From Ga0077555 sp963761475 (GTDB lineage: Bacteria > Pseudomonadota > Alphaproteobacteria > Rhizobiales > Hyphomicrobiaceae), in the NCBI GenBank assembly GCA_963761475.1, contig CAVXGT010000017.1, forward strand, positions 124,001-188,000: 64,000 nucleotides of DNA, written 5' to 3'. Shown in pieces: positions 36,404 through 45,402 of the stretch. Position 1 is the first letter of the stretch. The number at the start of each line of letters is the position of its first letter. The notes under the pieces are model-generated. The model was not told where the DNA came from. It made no database searches and saw only the letters and a list, made by a program, of their open reading frames with translations. The position numbers were made by a program, and so were the translations under genes.

Positions 36404-37583
36404 GTTGATGCCGCGCTCGATCTCGAACAGCTCATCGATGCGCCGGACGGCCTCCAGCGCCAGCGGCGAGATCGGTGCGGGCGCTTGCCCTCGGCCTTGC
36501 GCCGGGCGCTGGCCTCGATGTCGGCAAGTGCGAAGAACGGCCAGCGTGCATGCGCCCAGCAGCCTGCCTCCAGATCGAACCCGGCGATCGGTCAGCGGCA
36601 TAGAGCCTGTTGTAGCCGGAGTAGGCGTCTGCCTGCAGCAGCCCGGACCATCGCGCGAGATGTTCCTCGACGTGCGCGCCGCCTCGGTCGCGCGAGTAGT
36701 AGAACATCGCGGCAGGAGGGGCGCGACCTTTGAATGGCCGATCGTCACGGACGTACACCCAGCATCTGCCGGTGTGCGTCTTGCCTTTCGCCAGCACGGG
36801 CACCGTGGTGTCGTCACCGTGCAGCCGCTCGGCCGCGAAGACGTGGGCCTCGACACGCCTGAGCAGCGGGGCCAGCACGGCGCATCCCGCACCTACTTGA
36901 TCGGCAACCGTCGAAAGCGCCAGCGGCACGCCCTCGCGGCCATAGCGCTCGACCTGACGGTTCAAAGGCTGATGCTGGCCGAACTTCTCGAACAGCAGCA
37001 TCGCCATGAGGTTCGGGCCAGCCCAGCCCCTCGGCGTGACGTGGAAGGGCGCCGGCGGCTCGGAGATCTTCTCGCAGTCCCGGCACGTCATCTTCTCGCG
37101 CACGTGGCAGATCACCTTCCAGCGGCGCGGGATCACCTCCAGCGTCTCGGTGATGGTCTCGCCGAGTTTGCGCAGCCGCGTGCCGCCGCAGCACGCGCAC
37201 GTCGTGGAGCCGGGCACGATGACGCGTTCGCGCGGCAAGTGCGCCGGGAACGGCTGGCGTGAGGGGCGCTTGCGCGTGAAGCCGGCGACGTTCGTCGTCT
37301 TTGCAGCGGCCTGCTCGGCGGCGATCTCGTCCTCGGTGGCCGCGGCCTCCAGGTCTTCGAGCTCCAGCTCCATCTGGTCGATGAGGCGAGCGGCGCGCTC
37401 GGATCGGGGCCCGTAGATCTGCCGCTTGAGCTTGACGATCTCCAGCTTCTGGGCTGCGATCGTCGCCGCGTCATCGGCGAGCTTGGCGCGGGCGAGCGCC
37501 AGCTCGGCCTCGACGTGCGCCGCTCGGGCCCGCTCGGCCGCGAGTGCTGCTCTCAATGCCTCGATGTCGGCCGCCGAATCCAT
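36404..37583 (-). pseudogene. tnpC: IS66-family transposase TnpC, frameshifted and 3'-truncated
   Basis: The intact frame begins with an N-terminal coiled coil and KLKRQIYGPRSERAARL. It has a zinc-binding CACCG and CRDCEK region, and a DDE core with GDDTTVPV and LLQADAYSGYNRLY. It then loses frame near 36588 (one G missing from a G run after SPG), continues in a second frame as CWAHARWPFFALADIEA, and shifts again near 36480 before API-SPLALEAVRRIDELFEIERGIN. Both shifts are 1-base losses. The remaining C-terminal portion of the usual 510-530 aa is absent. Confidence 0.8.
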
Positions 37584-37641
37584 GGATCGAGAGAATCACA
37601 GACAGCGTCCCATCGCTCGCAGAAAATGACCGGATCACCGC

Positions 37642-38017
37642 TTATCCCGCGCGTTCCGGCCGGAATGTGTGAACCGGGTTACGCCAGTCGATCCCGGACA
37701 GGAGATAGGCGAGCTGAGCAGCCGAGATGGTGACCGAGCGCTCCTCCGGTGCACGCGCGGGCGAGATGGGCAAGGTCGGCGGCCAGATGAACCTGCCGCG
37801 CTCCAGTCGCTTGGCGTAGAGCGAGAGACCGAGGCCGTCATGCCAGAGGATCTTGACGAGGTCGCCTCTGCGCACCGCGGAACACGAAAAGATCGCCGGC
37901 GAACGGGTCGCGCCCGAGCGTCTCCTGCACCTGGAGGCTGAGCCCGTTCATGCCGCGTCGCATGTCGGTCTTGCCGACAGCCAGCCACACGCGCACGTCT
38001 GGCGGGACCGGGATCAT
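37642..38017 (-). pseudogene. tnpB: IS66-family accessory protein TnpB, frameshifted
   Basis: From the ATG at 38017 the frame reads MIPVPPDVRVWLAVGKTDM and onward to LFVFRG. One extra base near 37875 then shifts it; the rest of the family sequence, RRGDLVKILWHDGLGLSLYA, continues in the next frame to a stop at 37642. The start overlaps the tnpA stop as ATGA. TnpB is required with TnpA for transposition of IS66 elements, though its biochemical role is unclear. Confidence 0.8.
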
Positions 38018-38400
38018 CGCTTCCTCAGCACGTCGAGCACGCGCTTCAGCGTGCGTCCGTCGAAGCCCGTCCCCACGCGCACCCGACTACCATCTGGCAC
38101 CTCGATCTCGATCGTGTCCGGGGCGGCCGGCGCAGCCTGCTCGCCCTCCGGCTCCGGGATGATGGTCACCGGCACCAGCGCCGGCGTTGCCGGTGGAGAG
38201 GGCGAAGTGGACTGCCGATCCTCCGACAGGTCGCGGCGACGCCATGCGAAGACCTGGTTCGCGTTGACGTCGTACTGGCGCGCCACGACCGATACCGACG
38301 CCCCCGGCTGAAATGTCGCCTCGACGATCTCGCGCTTCAGCGCCTCCGGCCAACGCTTGTTCCGCCGACGCTTGCCGCCACTTGTGTCCACATCCGACAT
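38014..38400 (-). CDS. tnpA: IS66-family TnpA (IS3-type HTH protein)
   Basis: A 128-aa product starting MSDVDTSGGKRRRNKRWPE, with a helix-turn-helix typical of IS66 OrfA (EIVEATFQPGASVSVVA, then VNANQVFAWRR). It is the only complete gene of the element. The same frame remains open upstream without a stop through the DUF4166 5' fragment, so a 276-aa fusion of DUF4166 to TnpA could also be made from the ATG at 38844. Confidence 0.8.
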   Translation of the reverse strand: MSDVDTSGGKRRRNKRWPEALKREIVEATFQPGASVSVVARQYDVNANQVFAWRRRDLSEDRQSTSPSPPATPALVPVTIIPEPEGEQAAPAAPDTIEIEVPDGSRVRVGTGFDGRTLKRVLDVLRKR

Positions 38401-38844
38401 CGTGGGCACATCCTCGCCTGAGCCACACACAAAACGCGCGTCAAACTCGGCGATCCAGTTCAGGCGGACAAGGCGGCGCTCACCGGAGGGAGACAGTAAT
38501 TTGGCCGGCCCGATCTGTTCATAGATGTGGTGCGGACCGGCCAGCGTTTGGTGGGAGACAAACCGCCCGCTGCCGATCACGCGGTCCCAAGTCTCGCCGC
38601 CTGCCGCTGGGGTCAAGCGCACAAGAATGTCCTGGTCGATGCCCACTGGCGGCAGGCCAAATATTCGAGCAATCATTCGGGAGAACAGCGAAGTGCCTTG
38701 CTCCACATCGACGCTCCCACGCCACAGGCGCGTTCGGTTGACTGTGTGGAGGGCGCGAACTTGCGGAGCGAGCCGACTGAAGTCTTCGCTGAGCGCCAGA
38801 TGATATAGTAGATTGGCCACTAGGTCGGCTCGACAGAGCTGCAT
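38401..38844 (-). pseudogene. 5' part of a DUF4166 gene, interrupted by IS66
   Basis: The frame from ATG 38844 reads NLLYHLALSEDFSRLAP, RALH, RLWRGSVDVEQG, ARIFGLPPVG and GRFVSHQTLAG, matching the first two thirds of a DUF4166 domain. Similarity ends near 38428 (AEFDARFV), and IS66 sequence follows in frame. The start overlaps the upstream saccharopine-dehydrogenase-like gene by 25 bases; DUF4166 is often found beside or fused to such oxidoreductases. The function is unknown. Confidence 0.75.
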
Positions 38845-39968
38845 TCAACCCACGTTCTGATGTCGAGGTCGCCGAGTTCCTCGTTGAGCTCATCTAAAGA
38901 AAACAGTCCCACACAAGGCGTCGCACCACGGAAAGCCAGAGCGCCAGCTGCGAGTTTCATGGCAACGATGACGGCGGGCGTCGCCGGCACGAACGGGCCT
39001 GTGCCGGACCTGGCGGCCAAGATCCACCGTAGGCTCTGCTGCCGCCTGCTATGATCGTGCCCCTTGAGTTGAATGGACATGACGCCGGTGTCGGACCCAA
39101 GAAAAGGAAGCGCCCGCTTTAGCGCCAGCAAAGGTGTCGCCAGTCGCTCAGGCCGATTGACGAGTCGCCATCTCGCAAGCCAGGAGAGCGCGAAGAGCGC
39201 AATATGGAACGCCTTTACGTCGGCGCCAGCGAGGAAGAGTTGGGACTTGAGGCTTGGGTAGCGAGCCGGAAAAAGATCGAGATCAGGAATGTCGCAGGAT
39301 CCCAGAAGGCGCTTGCCTACGCCTGGATAGGTCTCGATGTGCAATGGTTGCCAACCATAGCGCGGTGCCGGGGCACCCTTCTCCAGGGCTGTGAAACGCT
39401 GTCCAAGCGCACCAAGAACTGATTCAACGGTTGCGCGGCCCGGATCGAACCTGTTGCCCGGCGAAATGGCGTAGCGCAATTCAAAGGGGCCACCGAATCG
39501 GCCCACAAGCGTATCGATCACGGCCGCCGCGATTGAAGGCACCGAGCTCGCGCCGGATGTGACCAGCACGTTTCGCTGCCGAGCGACTGCATCCAGGTTC
39601 GAGATGCCGTTCACGAAAGTCCGAGCGTCCGCCAGATCGATATAATGGGCTCCCGCATTGATTGCGGCCAAGGCAACGCGGTAGTCCCGCTTCTGAAAGG
39701 GACCGACTGTGTTGATGAGAATATCGACCTGGATGGCGCTGAGGTCTGTCGCAGTCAGAGATTGAGCGTCGAGACGAACGGTGCTGAGGGACGGGCAACC
39801 ACTGGGGCCCGCTCCAGCCTGGCCGCGGCGCAGGCGGCAGACTAAGGCCTGCGCCTGGTCGAGATCGCGACCTGCGATCACGACCTCGATATTGGAGCGG
39901 CCGGCGAGCCGCTCGACGATTCGGCGTCCGAAGACGCCGTAGCCTCCCAGAACCAAGATCCGGCTCAA
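38820..39968 (-). CDS. saccharopine dehydrogenase-like NAD(P)-binding protein
   Basis: A 382-aa protein with an N-terminal Rossmann fold: VLGGYGVFGRRIVERLAG at about residues 5-22 and the family pattern DILINTVGPFQ near residue 90. Members act on varied substrates (saccharopine, carboxynorspermidine) or have no known reaction. Here the pairing with DUF4166, often seen in one polypeptide, suggests a shared but unknown role. The gene runs from ATG 39968 to a TAG that overlaps the DUF4166 start. Confidence 0.85.
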   Translation of the reverse strand: MSRILVLGGYGVFGRRIVERLAGRSNIEVVIAGRDLDQAQALVCRLRRGQAGAGPSGCPSLSTVRLDAQSLTATDLSAIQVDILINTVGPFQKRDYRVALAAINAGAHYIDLADARTFVNGISNLDAVARQRNVLVTSGASSVPSIAAAVIDTLVGRFGGPFELRYAISPGNRFDPGRATVESVLGALGQRFTALEKGAPAPRYGWQPLHIETYPGVGKRLLGSCDIPDLDLFPARYPSLKSQLFLAGADVKAFHIALFALSWLARWRLVNRPERLATPLLALKRALPFLGSDTGVMSIQLKGHDHSRRQQSLRWILAARSGTGPFVPATPAVIVAMKLAAGALAFRGATPCVGLFSLDELNEELGDLDIRTWVECSSVEPT

Positions 39969-40092
39969 ATCAACCTCACCTTCTTCGGCCCTCTCGGTAC
40001 CGACCTGTCGAAGCAGCCGATTCTCTATGACAGCTTGGAGTGCAATCTGCTAGACAGGCCCGGTTTTGAGCGGTTGCAAGAGAAGGTGCGCC

Positions 40093-40776
40093 ATGGCCTA
40101 CATCATCGATCCGCCGCGCCAGGCGGCATTGCCGATCAAGGGGACAGATAAGTTGTTTCCAATACATCGCGTTTATTGCATTGGCCGCAACTATGCAGAG
40201 CATGCCAGAGAAATGGGCCACGATCCCAATCGCGAACCGCCATTCTTTTTCCAGAAGAATCAGACAATCTTCGCGTTGACGGAAAGTTCCCCTATCCGCC
40301 CGGCACCAGCGACGTGCATCACGAAATCGAGATGCTGGTTGCGCTGAAGTCTGGTGGCAAGGACATCAAGACAGAAGGACGCGCTTGGCCATATCCTCGG
40401 CTACGGCGTAGGTCTCGATATGACTAGGCGCGATCTGCAGGGCAAGGCCAAGGATATGGGCCGCCCCTGGGAGGTCGGCAAAGCCTTCGAGCATTCTGCG
40501 CCGGCAACGCCGCTAGTGCTTGCCGAGCAGATTGGCCATCCCGCGAAGGGAGCGATCTGGCTTGATGTCAATGGCAAGCGGCGCCAGACGGGTGATCTCA
40601 ACCAGATGATCTGGGACGTGTCCGGACAGATTGCGTTCATCTCCAGCTTGTTCGAGTTGCGAGCGGGAGACATCATTATGACAGGAACCCCATCAGGCGT
40701 GGCCGCTGTGGTCAAGGGGGACAAGCTCCATGGTCACGTTGAAGGCGTCGGTGATCTCGAAGTCGACGTCGTCTGA
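40093..40776 (+). pseudogene. fumarylacetoacetate hydrolase-family protein with two compensating frameshifts
   Basis: The conserved product is about 228 aa and begins MAYIIDPPRQAALPI, then VYCIGRNYAEHAREMGHDP. After FFFQKNQTIFA the frame is lost by a 1-base deletion near 40277 and continues in another frame as VDGKFPYPPGTSDVHHEIEM. Near 40377 a 1-base insertion (GAAGGAC) restores the first frame as DALGHILGYGVGLDMTRRDL, and so to the stop. Motifs of the FAH C-terminal fold (H-E-x-E metal site and GDIIMTGTPSG) are intact. Members cleave acylpyruvates or decarboxylate oxaloacetate. As the damage is limited to two bases it may be sequence error. Confidence 0.8.
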
Positions 40777-40904
40777 GAACACTCGGACGAAAACCGTACT
40801 CATCGTGAAGTGAACATTTCGGAACCCCAGCCTCAGCGCTGGCTCCGGGAAGGCGCAAGCGCACGTCATTATTGTTGACGCAACCAAAACCACGCGGAGA
40901 TAAC

Positions 40905-41489
40905 ATGTCCCACGGTCACGGTGTCGGCCATACTGAGGGCGAAGGTGGCAACAAATACATAGCAATATTCATTTCGGTTCTCGCCCTTTTTCTGGCAATC
41001 GCCGAAACTCTAGCCAAGAGTGCGCAGACAAATTCACTTTCTTATAATATCGAAGCTTCCAACCTGTGGTCCTTCTATCAAGCAAAGACCATACGCCAGA
41101 CGGCAATCAGGACGGCCGCCGAACAGCTGGAAGTCGACCTGACTCTTACGCAGGATGCGACAATAAAGAAGAAATTGGCCGAACGCATTGGTGCCTGGAA
41201 GGCAGACGTGGCTCGCTATCAATCTGAGCCGACGGCGGGCGGAGGGGAGGGGCGCAAGGAATTGCAGGCCCGCGCACTGGCGGCAGAGAAGAAGAGAGAC
41301 TTCGCTACTGAGAAGTATCACCACTTCGAAGTATCGTCGGCACTGTTCCAGATCTCTATCGTGCTTTCATCAGTCTACTTGATCGTACACGTGGTGTACC
41401 TGCTGTGGGCCGCCGGTTTGCTGACGGCTCTGGGAACGTTCTTCTTTCTTGTGGGTCTCTTCTTTCCGAGCAGCGTCCACCTATTCTGA
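40905..41489 (+). CDS. DUF4337 domain-containing membrane protein
   Basis: A 194-aa protein matching the DUF4337 layout. It has a His/Gly-rich start, a transmembrane helix at about residues 18-40 (YIAIFISVLALFLAIAET), and the NSLSYNIEASNLWSFYQAKTIRQTA segment typical of the family. A charged helical middle and two closely spaced C-terminal helices (about 145-190) follow. The function is unknown. The ATG at 40905 is preferred because the family begins near the first Met before the helix. A strong stem-loop lies about 30 bases after the stop. Confidence 0.85.
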   Translation: MSHGHGVGHTEGEGGNKYIAIFISVLALFLAIAETLAKSAQTNSLSYNIEASNLWSFYQAKTIRQTAIRTAAEQLEVDLTLTQDATIKKKLAERIGAWKADVARYQSEPTAGGGEGRKELQARALAAEKKRDFATEKYHHFEVSSALFQISIVLSSVYLIVHVVYLLWAAGLLTALGTFFFLVGLFFPSSVHLF

Positions 41490-41517
41490 GACATCTGGAA
41501 GAGCAACAGAAATGAAA

Positions 41518-41548
41518 GCGGCGCAACCGTTGGAGTGAGTTGCGCCGC
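41518..41548 (+). terminator. stem-loop after the DUF4337 gene
   Basis: A perfect 10-base stem (GCGGCGCAAC / GTTGCGCCGC) with an 11-base loop sits 28 bases after the stop. There is no T run downstream, so it is either a weak intrinsic terminator or an RNA-stabilising hairpin. It lies between convergent genes and could serve both. Confidence 0.55.
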
Positions 41549-41631
41549 CAAGAGTTCCATGCCTCGTGATCCTTGACGCTGCCCCGGAGCGACTATCCAT
41601 TGGGGTCTACGTCACTCCGAGCCGACTAACA

Positions 41632-42138
41632 TTACTGGCTGCCTGGAGCAGAACTGGATTTAGCAGAGCTTTCCGAGAACTTTATTTTGCGCTCGCCATT
41701 GCGTACGACGCTCTCGAAATAGGCCTGATCGTCGCCGATGACGAGCGAAGGATTGCAAATCGGCGTGCAGTTGTAGGACTCACGCTTTGAGCCCTTCTGC
41801 AGATTGACCACCCGGGTTTCCTCGCGGACAACGACAACCCGCTGATCCATGATCACATTACGCTCCGCGTCGAGCGAAATCACATTGGTGATGCCGAAGG
41901 TCTTGCCGGTGACCACCAGCAGGTTGGGCGCCTGAACTGTGACGTCGGCGATAGTAGGATTGCCGATTATGATTTCAGCGACGGGGCGGGGCAGGCGCAG
42001 CAATTGGGACTGATCGTACTTCACGACTAGGTCCTGTGCGACGGCCGGAACAAGGTGAGCCAGAAGCCCAACGGCCAAGCCGCCGACGAATCCAAGCCAA
42101 GTCTTAGCAGTACGACGGTAGATTGGCCGGCTTTTCAT
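41632..42138 (-). CDS. pilus assembly protein N-terminal domain protein (CpaC N-domain type), stand-alone
   Basis: A 168-aa exported protein. A signal peptide (WLGFVGGLAVGLLAHLVPAVAQ) precedes the domain found at the N terminus of CpaC/RcpA secretins: LLRLPRPVAEIIIGNPTIADV, then LLVVTGKTFGITNVISLD and RVVVV. The secretin pore domain is absent, so this is a short stand-alone version. It is divergent from a Flp pilin gene, which fits a Tad-type pilus role. ATG 42138 is chosen for its distance to the signal peptide. Confidence 0.82.
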   Translation of the reverse strand: MKSRPIYRRTAKTWLGFVGGLAVGLLAHLVPAVAQDLVVKYDQSQLLRLPRPVAEIIIGNPTIADVTVQAPNLLVVTGKTFGITNVISLDAERNVIMDQRVVVVREETRVVNLQKGSKRESYNCTPICNPSLVIGDDQAYFESVVRNGERKIKFSESSAKSSSAPGSQ

Positions 42139-42639
42139 AGGTTCTGCTCCATGAGCGCTAGATCGCATCGCCTCTAGTGGCGGACGAGGGTTCCGGACAC
42201 CGATCTAGCCATCAATTCGTCAACGAAAAGCAAACACCGACCGTCATTCGTATCAGAATGAAGCGAGGCGTGATTTTTGGGGCTTTCGGCGCCCGCTCGC
42301 GTTTGTCGATTCGCCTCATCACTGCTCAACTGGCATGAGCGAACAGCGGTAAACGTCAGTTGTTGCTTCACCACAAGTACCCTTGGCCCTACCTGCGGCA
42401 CCTCAGTACGGATGCAATTGCCCGATCTGAGCCTCGGGGGCCAATGTCGGCATGTTGTTTACTCTTTATTACCTTTACATTGACGGAAGTTGAGCTTCGC
42501 GCCCCAAAAGGCCAGAAATTAAGGAGTTTTTGTATTTCAGATCGTAGGTTGACCTGGTCGAGACCGGGGATTTCCCCTTGGTTCATCAGCTTGGTTCCTG
42601 GTGCATCCGGACAAGTGTATGAGTTGGGAGAGTTCAATC
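42139..42639. other. divergent intergenic region between the CpaC-like gene and the Flp pilin
   Basis: About 500 bases, clearly more AT-rich than the genes around it near 42450-42540 (TTTACTCTTTATTACCTTTA and AATTAAGGAGTTTTTG-type sequence). It probably holds the pilin promoter and a leader. No coding frame with a recognisable product is visible. Confidence 0.5.
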
Positions 42640-42816
42640 ATGAAGACCCTTGCAAAGTTCACCAAGTGCGAATCCGGCGCCACGGCCATTGAGTACGGCC
42701 TGATTGCCGCCCTGATCGGCGTCGCGATCATCACCGTCGTGAATAACGTCGGTGGCGAAATCCAGGGCACGTTCTCGGACGTCGAGGCCGGCCTCAAGAA
42801 GCGCCCCGCCGCCTAA
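42640..42816 (+). CDS. Flp-family type IVb pilin
   Basis: A 58-aa prepilin, MKTLAKFTKCESGATAIEYG and onward. The class IVb signature is clear: basic leader, Gly before the cleavage site, Ala-Thr-Ala-Ile-Glu with Glu5, then Tyr and a hydrophobic helix (LIAALIGVAIITVVNNV). Processing by a TadV/CpaA-type prepilin peptidase would release about 45 residues. GGGAG lies about 10 bases before the ATG. A terminator-like hairpin follows the gene. No tad/cpa secretion genes lie in this window. Confidence 0.95.
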   Translation: MKTLAKFTKCESGATAIEYGLIAALIGVAIITVVNNVGGEIQGTFSDVEAGLKKRPAA

Positions 42817-42868
42817 ACCGTCGGTATCTGCGTTGGCGATATCACGCCACTTCTGATGGCTGTTTCAG

Positions 42869-42910
42869 AATGCACTCGGCGTATTGTGGCGCCGGGTGCA
42901 TTCGCCTTTT
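42869..42910 (+). terminator. intrinsic terminator-like hairpin after the Flp pilin
   Basis: AATGCACTCGGCG pairs with CGCCGGGTGCATT (13 bases, one G-T wobble) around an 8-base loop, followed by CGCCTTTT. It lies 53 bases after the pilin stop and is a good candidate for transcription end or mRNA stabilisation of a short, abundant message. Confidence 0.7.
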
Positions 42911-43068
42911 GGGGGCGATGGCCATACCGGGCATCTCGCGCCAGACAATGCCGGCTATACTGTCGAAAGTGCCAAAGGCACGTTGGCGATTGTAACGCTG
43001 AAAACCCACAATCCCAAAAACCACGGCCCTACGACAAAACGGACATTGGGCGGAATACCATCAGCGTA

Positions 43069-44565
43069 TCACCGTGTGAGTGTTCGTTGAACGGCGCGTT
43101 GCCAGTTTTGATAGCGGCGCTCTCGTTCAGTGGCTTTCATCTTAGGCGTGAACCGGCGTTGGCTTGACCATAGCGACCCGAATTCCGCAATTTTGGGATA
43201 TACTCCGACCCTCTGGCCCGCAAGCCACGCCGCGCCAAGTGCGGTCGTTTCCAGGATTTCGGGACGGTCAACGCAGGCGCCAAGTATGTCCGCTATGCGC
43301 TGCATCGTCCAGTCCGACGCCACCATTGCGCCGTCGGCGCGAAGCACTGTCTCACCGAGGGCCTCGCCCCAATCTCTCTGCATCGCTTCTGTTAAATCTC
43401 GAGTTTGAAAGGCGACGCTCTCAAGGGCCGCGCGAGCGATCTCTTTTGGACCGGAATTTCGTGTCAGGCCAAAGATGGCACCGCGGCATTCAGCATCCCA
43501 GTACGGCGCACCCAGGCCCACGAAGGCCGGAACCAAGATAACGTCTTGCGCCTCATCAGCTTGCGCAGCCAATTCACCGGACTGCGCCGCGCTCTCGATA
43601 ATCCCAATCCCGTCGCGAAGCCATTGTACGGCGGCTCCGGCAACGAAAATTGATCCCTCCAAGGCGTAAGTTCTCTGTCCATCAAGTTGGTATGCAATCG
43701 TCGACAGCAGTCGGTTTTCGGATCGTATCAGCGATCCTCCAGTGTTCAGCAGCACAAAGCAGCCAGTCCCGTAGGTCGCCTTCAACATTCCCGGCGCAAA
43801 GCAGGCCTGGCCGACAGTCGCAGCCTGCTGATCGCCAGCCACACCCGCAATGGCGATGGCTTTGCCGAAAATACCGCCGATGGTCGAACCGAAATCGTCC
43901 GCACTGTCGCAAACTCGCGGTAGCAGGCTGGCCGGGATGTTGAAAAGTTCCAACAGCGAGCGATCCCACTCACCAGTGGCGATATTCATCAGCATAGTAC
44001 GACTGGCGTTGGTGGCGTCTGTCGCATGTATCCGGCCGCCTGTTAGGCGCCAAAGCAAAAAACTGTCAATGGTGCCGAACGCCAAACGTCCCTGATCGGC
44101 TGCGGATCTGGCGCCTTCGACATTGTCCAGCAGCCAGGCAATCTTCGACGCCGAGAAGTAAGGATCGAGCAATAACCCACTCTTGTCCGTCACGGCCGCT
44201 TCGCAGCCGGCTTTCTTGAGTTCGGCGCACATCGAGGCCGTCCGCCTATCCTGCCAAACGATGGCGCGATGAATGGGTCTCCCGGTCGACCGCTCCCAGA
44301 TGGCAGTCGTTTCCCGTTGATTGGTGATGCCGATGGCCGCAATGTCCTTAGGTGAGGCTCCACCACGCGCCATCGCAGCGCGCGAAACGGCAACGGTGGC
44401 GCGCCAAATATCCTCGAGATCATGCTCTACCCAGCCCGGCCTGGGATAATGCTGTGGCAACTCTTCCTGTGCCATGGCCATCACGCGCAAGTCGGCATCG
44501 AATAGGATTGCGCGAGTAGAGGTAGTGCCCTGATCTATGCTCAGCACATACTGTTTATGAGGCAT
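43069..44565 (-). CDS. glpK: glycerol kinase
   Basis: A 498-aa FGGY-family kinase that converts glycerol to glycerol 3-phosphate. The N terminus has the ATPase motif LSIDQGTTSTRAILFD. GITNQRET and the catalytic Asp region DATNASRTMLMNI follow, and the C-terminal domain has the FGGY pattern near GAAWLAGQRVG. The length is that of GlpK. It stands alone, without glpD or glpF nearby; xylulose or other FGGY kinases are less likely given the close motif match. Confidence 0.94.
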   Translation of the reverse strand: MPHKQYVLSIDQGTTSTRAILFDADLRVMAMAQEELPQHYPRPGWVEHDLEDIWRATVAVSRAAMARGGASPKDIAAIGITNQRETTAIWERSTGRPIHRAIVWQDRRTASMCAELKKAGCEAAVTDKSGLLLDPYFSASKIAWLLDNVEGARSAADQGRLAFGTIDSFLLWRLTGGRIHATDATNASRTMLMNIATGEWDRSLLELFNIPASLLPRVCDSADDFGSTIGGIFGKAIAIAGVAGDQQAATVGQACFAPGMLKATYGTGCFVLLNTGGSLIRSENRLLSTIAYQLDGQRTYALEGSIFVAGAAVQWLRDGIGIIESAAQSGELAAQADEAQDVILVPAFVGLGAPYWDAECRGAIFGLTRNSGPKEIARAALESVAFQTRDLTEAMQRDWGEALGETVLRADGAMVASDWTMQRIADILGACVDRPEILETTALGAAWLAGQRVGVYPKIAEFGSLWSSQRRFTPKMKATERERRYQNWQRAVQRTLTR

Positions 44566-45402
44566 GCGATGGTTCTCCTAGACCAAACCAATTCCTAAGA
44601 CGAAGTCCAGCAGTCCGCGGCCCTAGGAACAATCCACGAGCAAGACTTGGCTGGTCCTGCTGATACGAATAGCCACGATGGGTGGCAACTGCGCTGGCAA
44701 GAGCACTACAGCGAGGTTATGCCGCGTTCGGGCCTAGGATACCTGAAGCCGGTCGAGTTCGCTGCAGGGGGAAAGAACCAACACGCAGCACTCGTGCGGC
44801 CGACGGACGGGGCCCAGCTCCTGCCATACAGCCCCCCGCCGCGCCACGGAGCCACCCTTGGACGGAAACCAACAGAACGGATGGCGGCTCAACTCTCCAA
44901 CAAAGAATGGTCCGAAGAAACTGGGCAGTTCACCAAATAGGTTGAATAAAATGGGGGGCATGCCCCAAACGAGTTCGCGCTCCGAAATGCCACCCGCAAG
45001 CGTCCGGAATGCAACCGATTATAGGTGGCGCGGCCGACCACGTCTCAGGTCTATCGGCGTTGATGATGCAACTATGGCCAAGTCATACCGTTTGACGCTG
45101 AGAACCTGGAGGCCAAGACCACTTACATCCCGAGCGATCCCAGCCACATTGGTTCCGCTGCGCATGATCACCCAGTCGTCGATGCAGCACTCTTCGCGTC
45201 GGTCTAAATCTCGTGGACCAGCACTGCCCGCACGGCCACGCGATCAGAAATGCGCGTCGCCACCCATGGTCCACTTGCAAGGTACAATTAGACATGCGCC
45301 TCAGCTGGTACCAAGTCCATGGGCTGACGTAGCGGATCGCGATGCGCGATTTCAAAAATCTTGCGTCACATACCAGAACGAAAGGTCACCGTTGCGAGGT
45401 GA
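44566..45402. other. 837-base region without a recognised gene
   Basis: Several short frames are open but none gives a convincing product. On the minus strand at about 45005-45185 a 60-codon open stretch without a good start contains a segment (MRSGTNVAGIARDVSGLGL) that resembles the core of a PilZ domain and might be a gene remnant. Otherwise I see nothing. Confidence 0.35.

Larger units (their letters stand above)
36404..38427 (-). mobile_element. decayed IS66-family insertion sequence inside a DUF4166 gene
   Basis: Three IS66-type genes lie head to tail on the minus strand: tnpA (38014-38400), tnpB (37642-38017) and tnpC (36404-37583). tnpB and tnpC carry 1-nt frameshifts, and tnpC stops short of its last 120 or so residues at the junction with the DUF4166 3' fragment. 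The element therefore lacks its tnpC-side end and is not expected to transpose. I could not find convincing terminal inverted repeats or an 8-base target duplication. Boundaries are placed where DUF4166 similarity resumes on each side. Confidence 0.8.
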
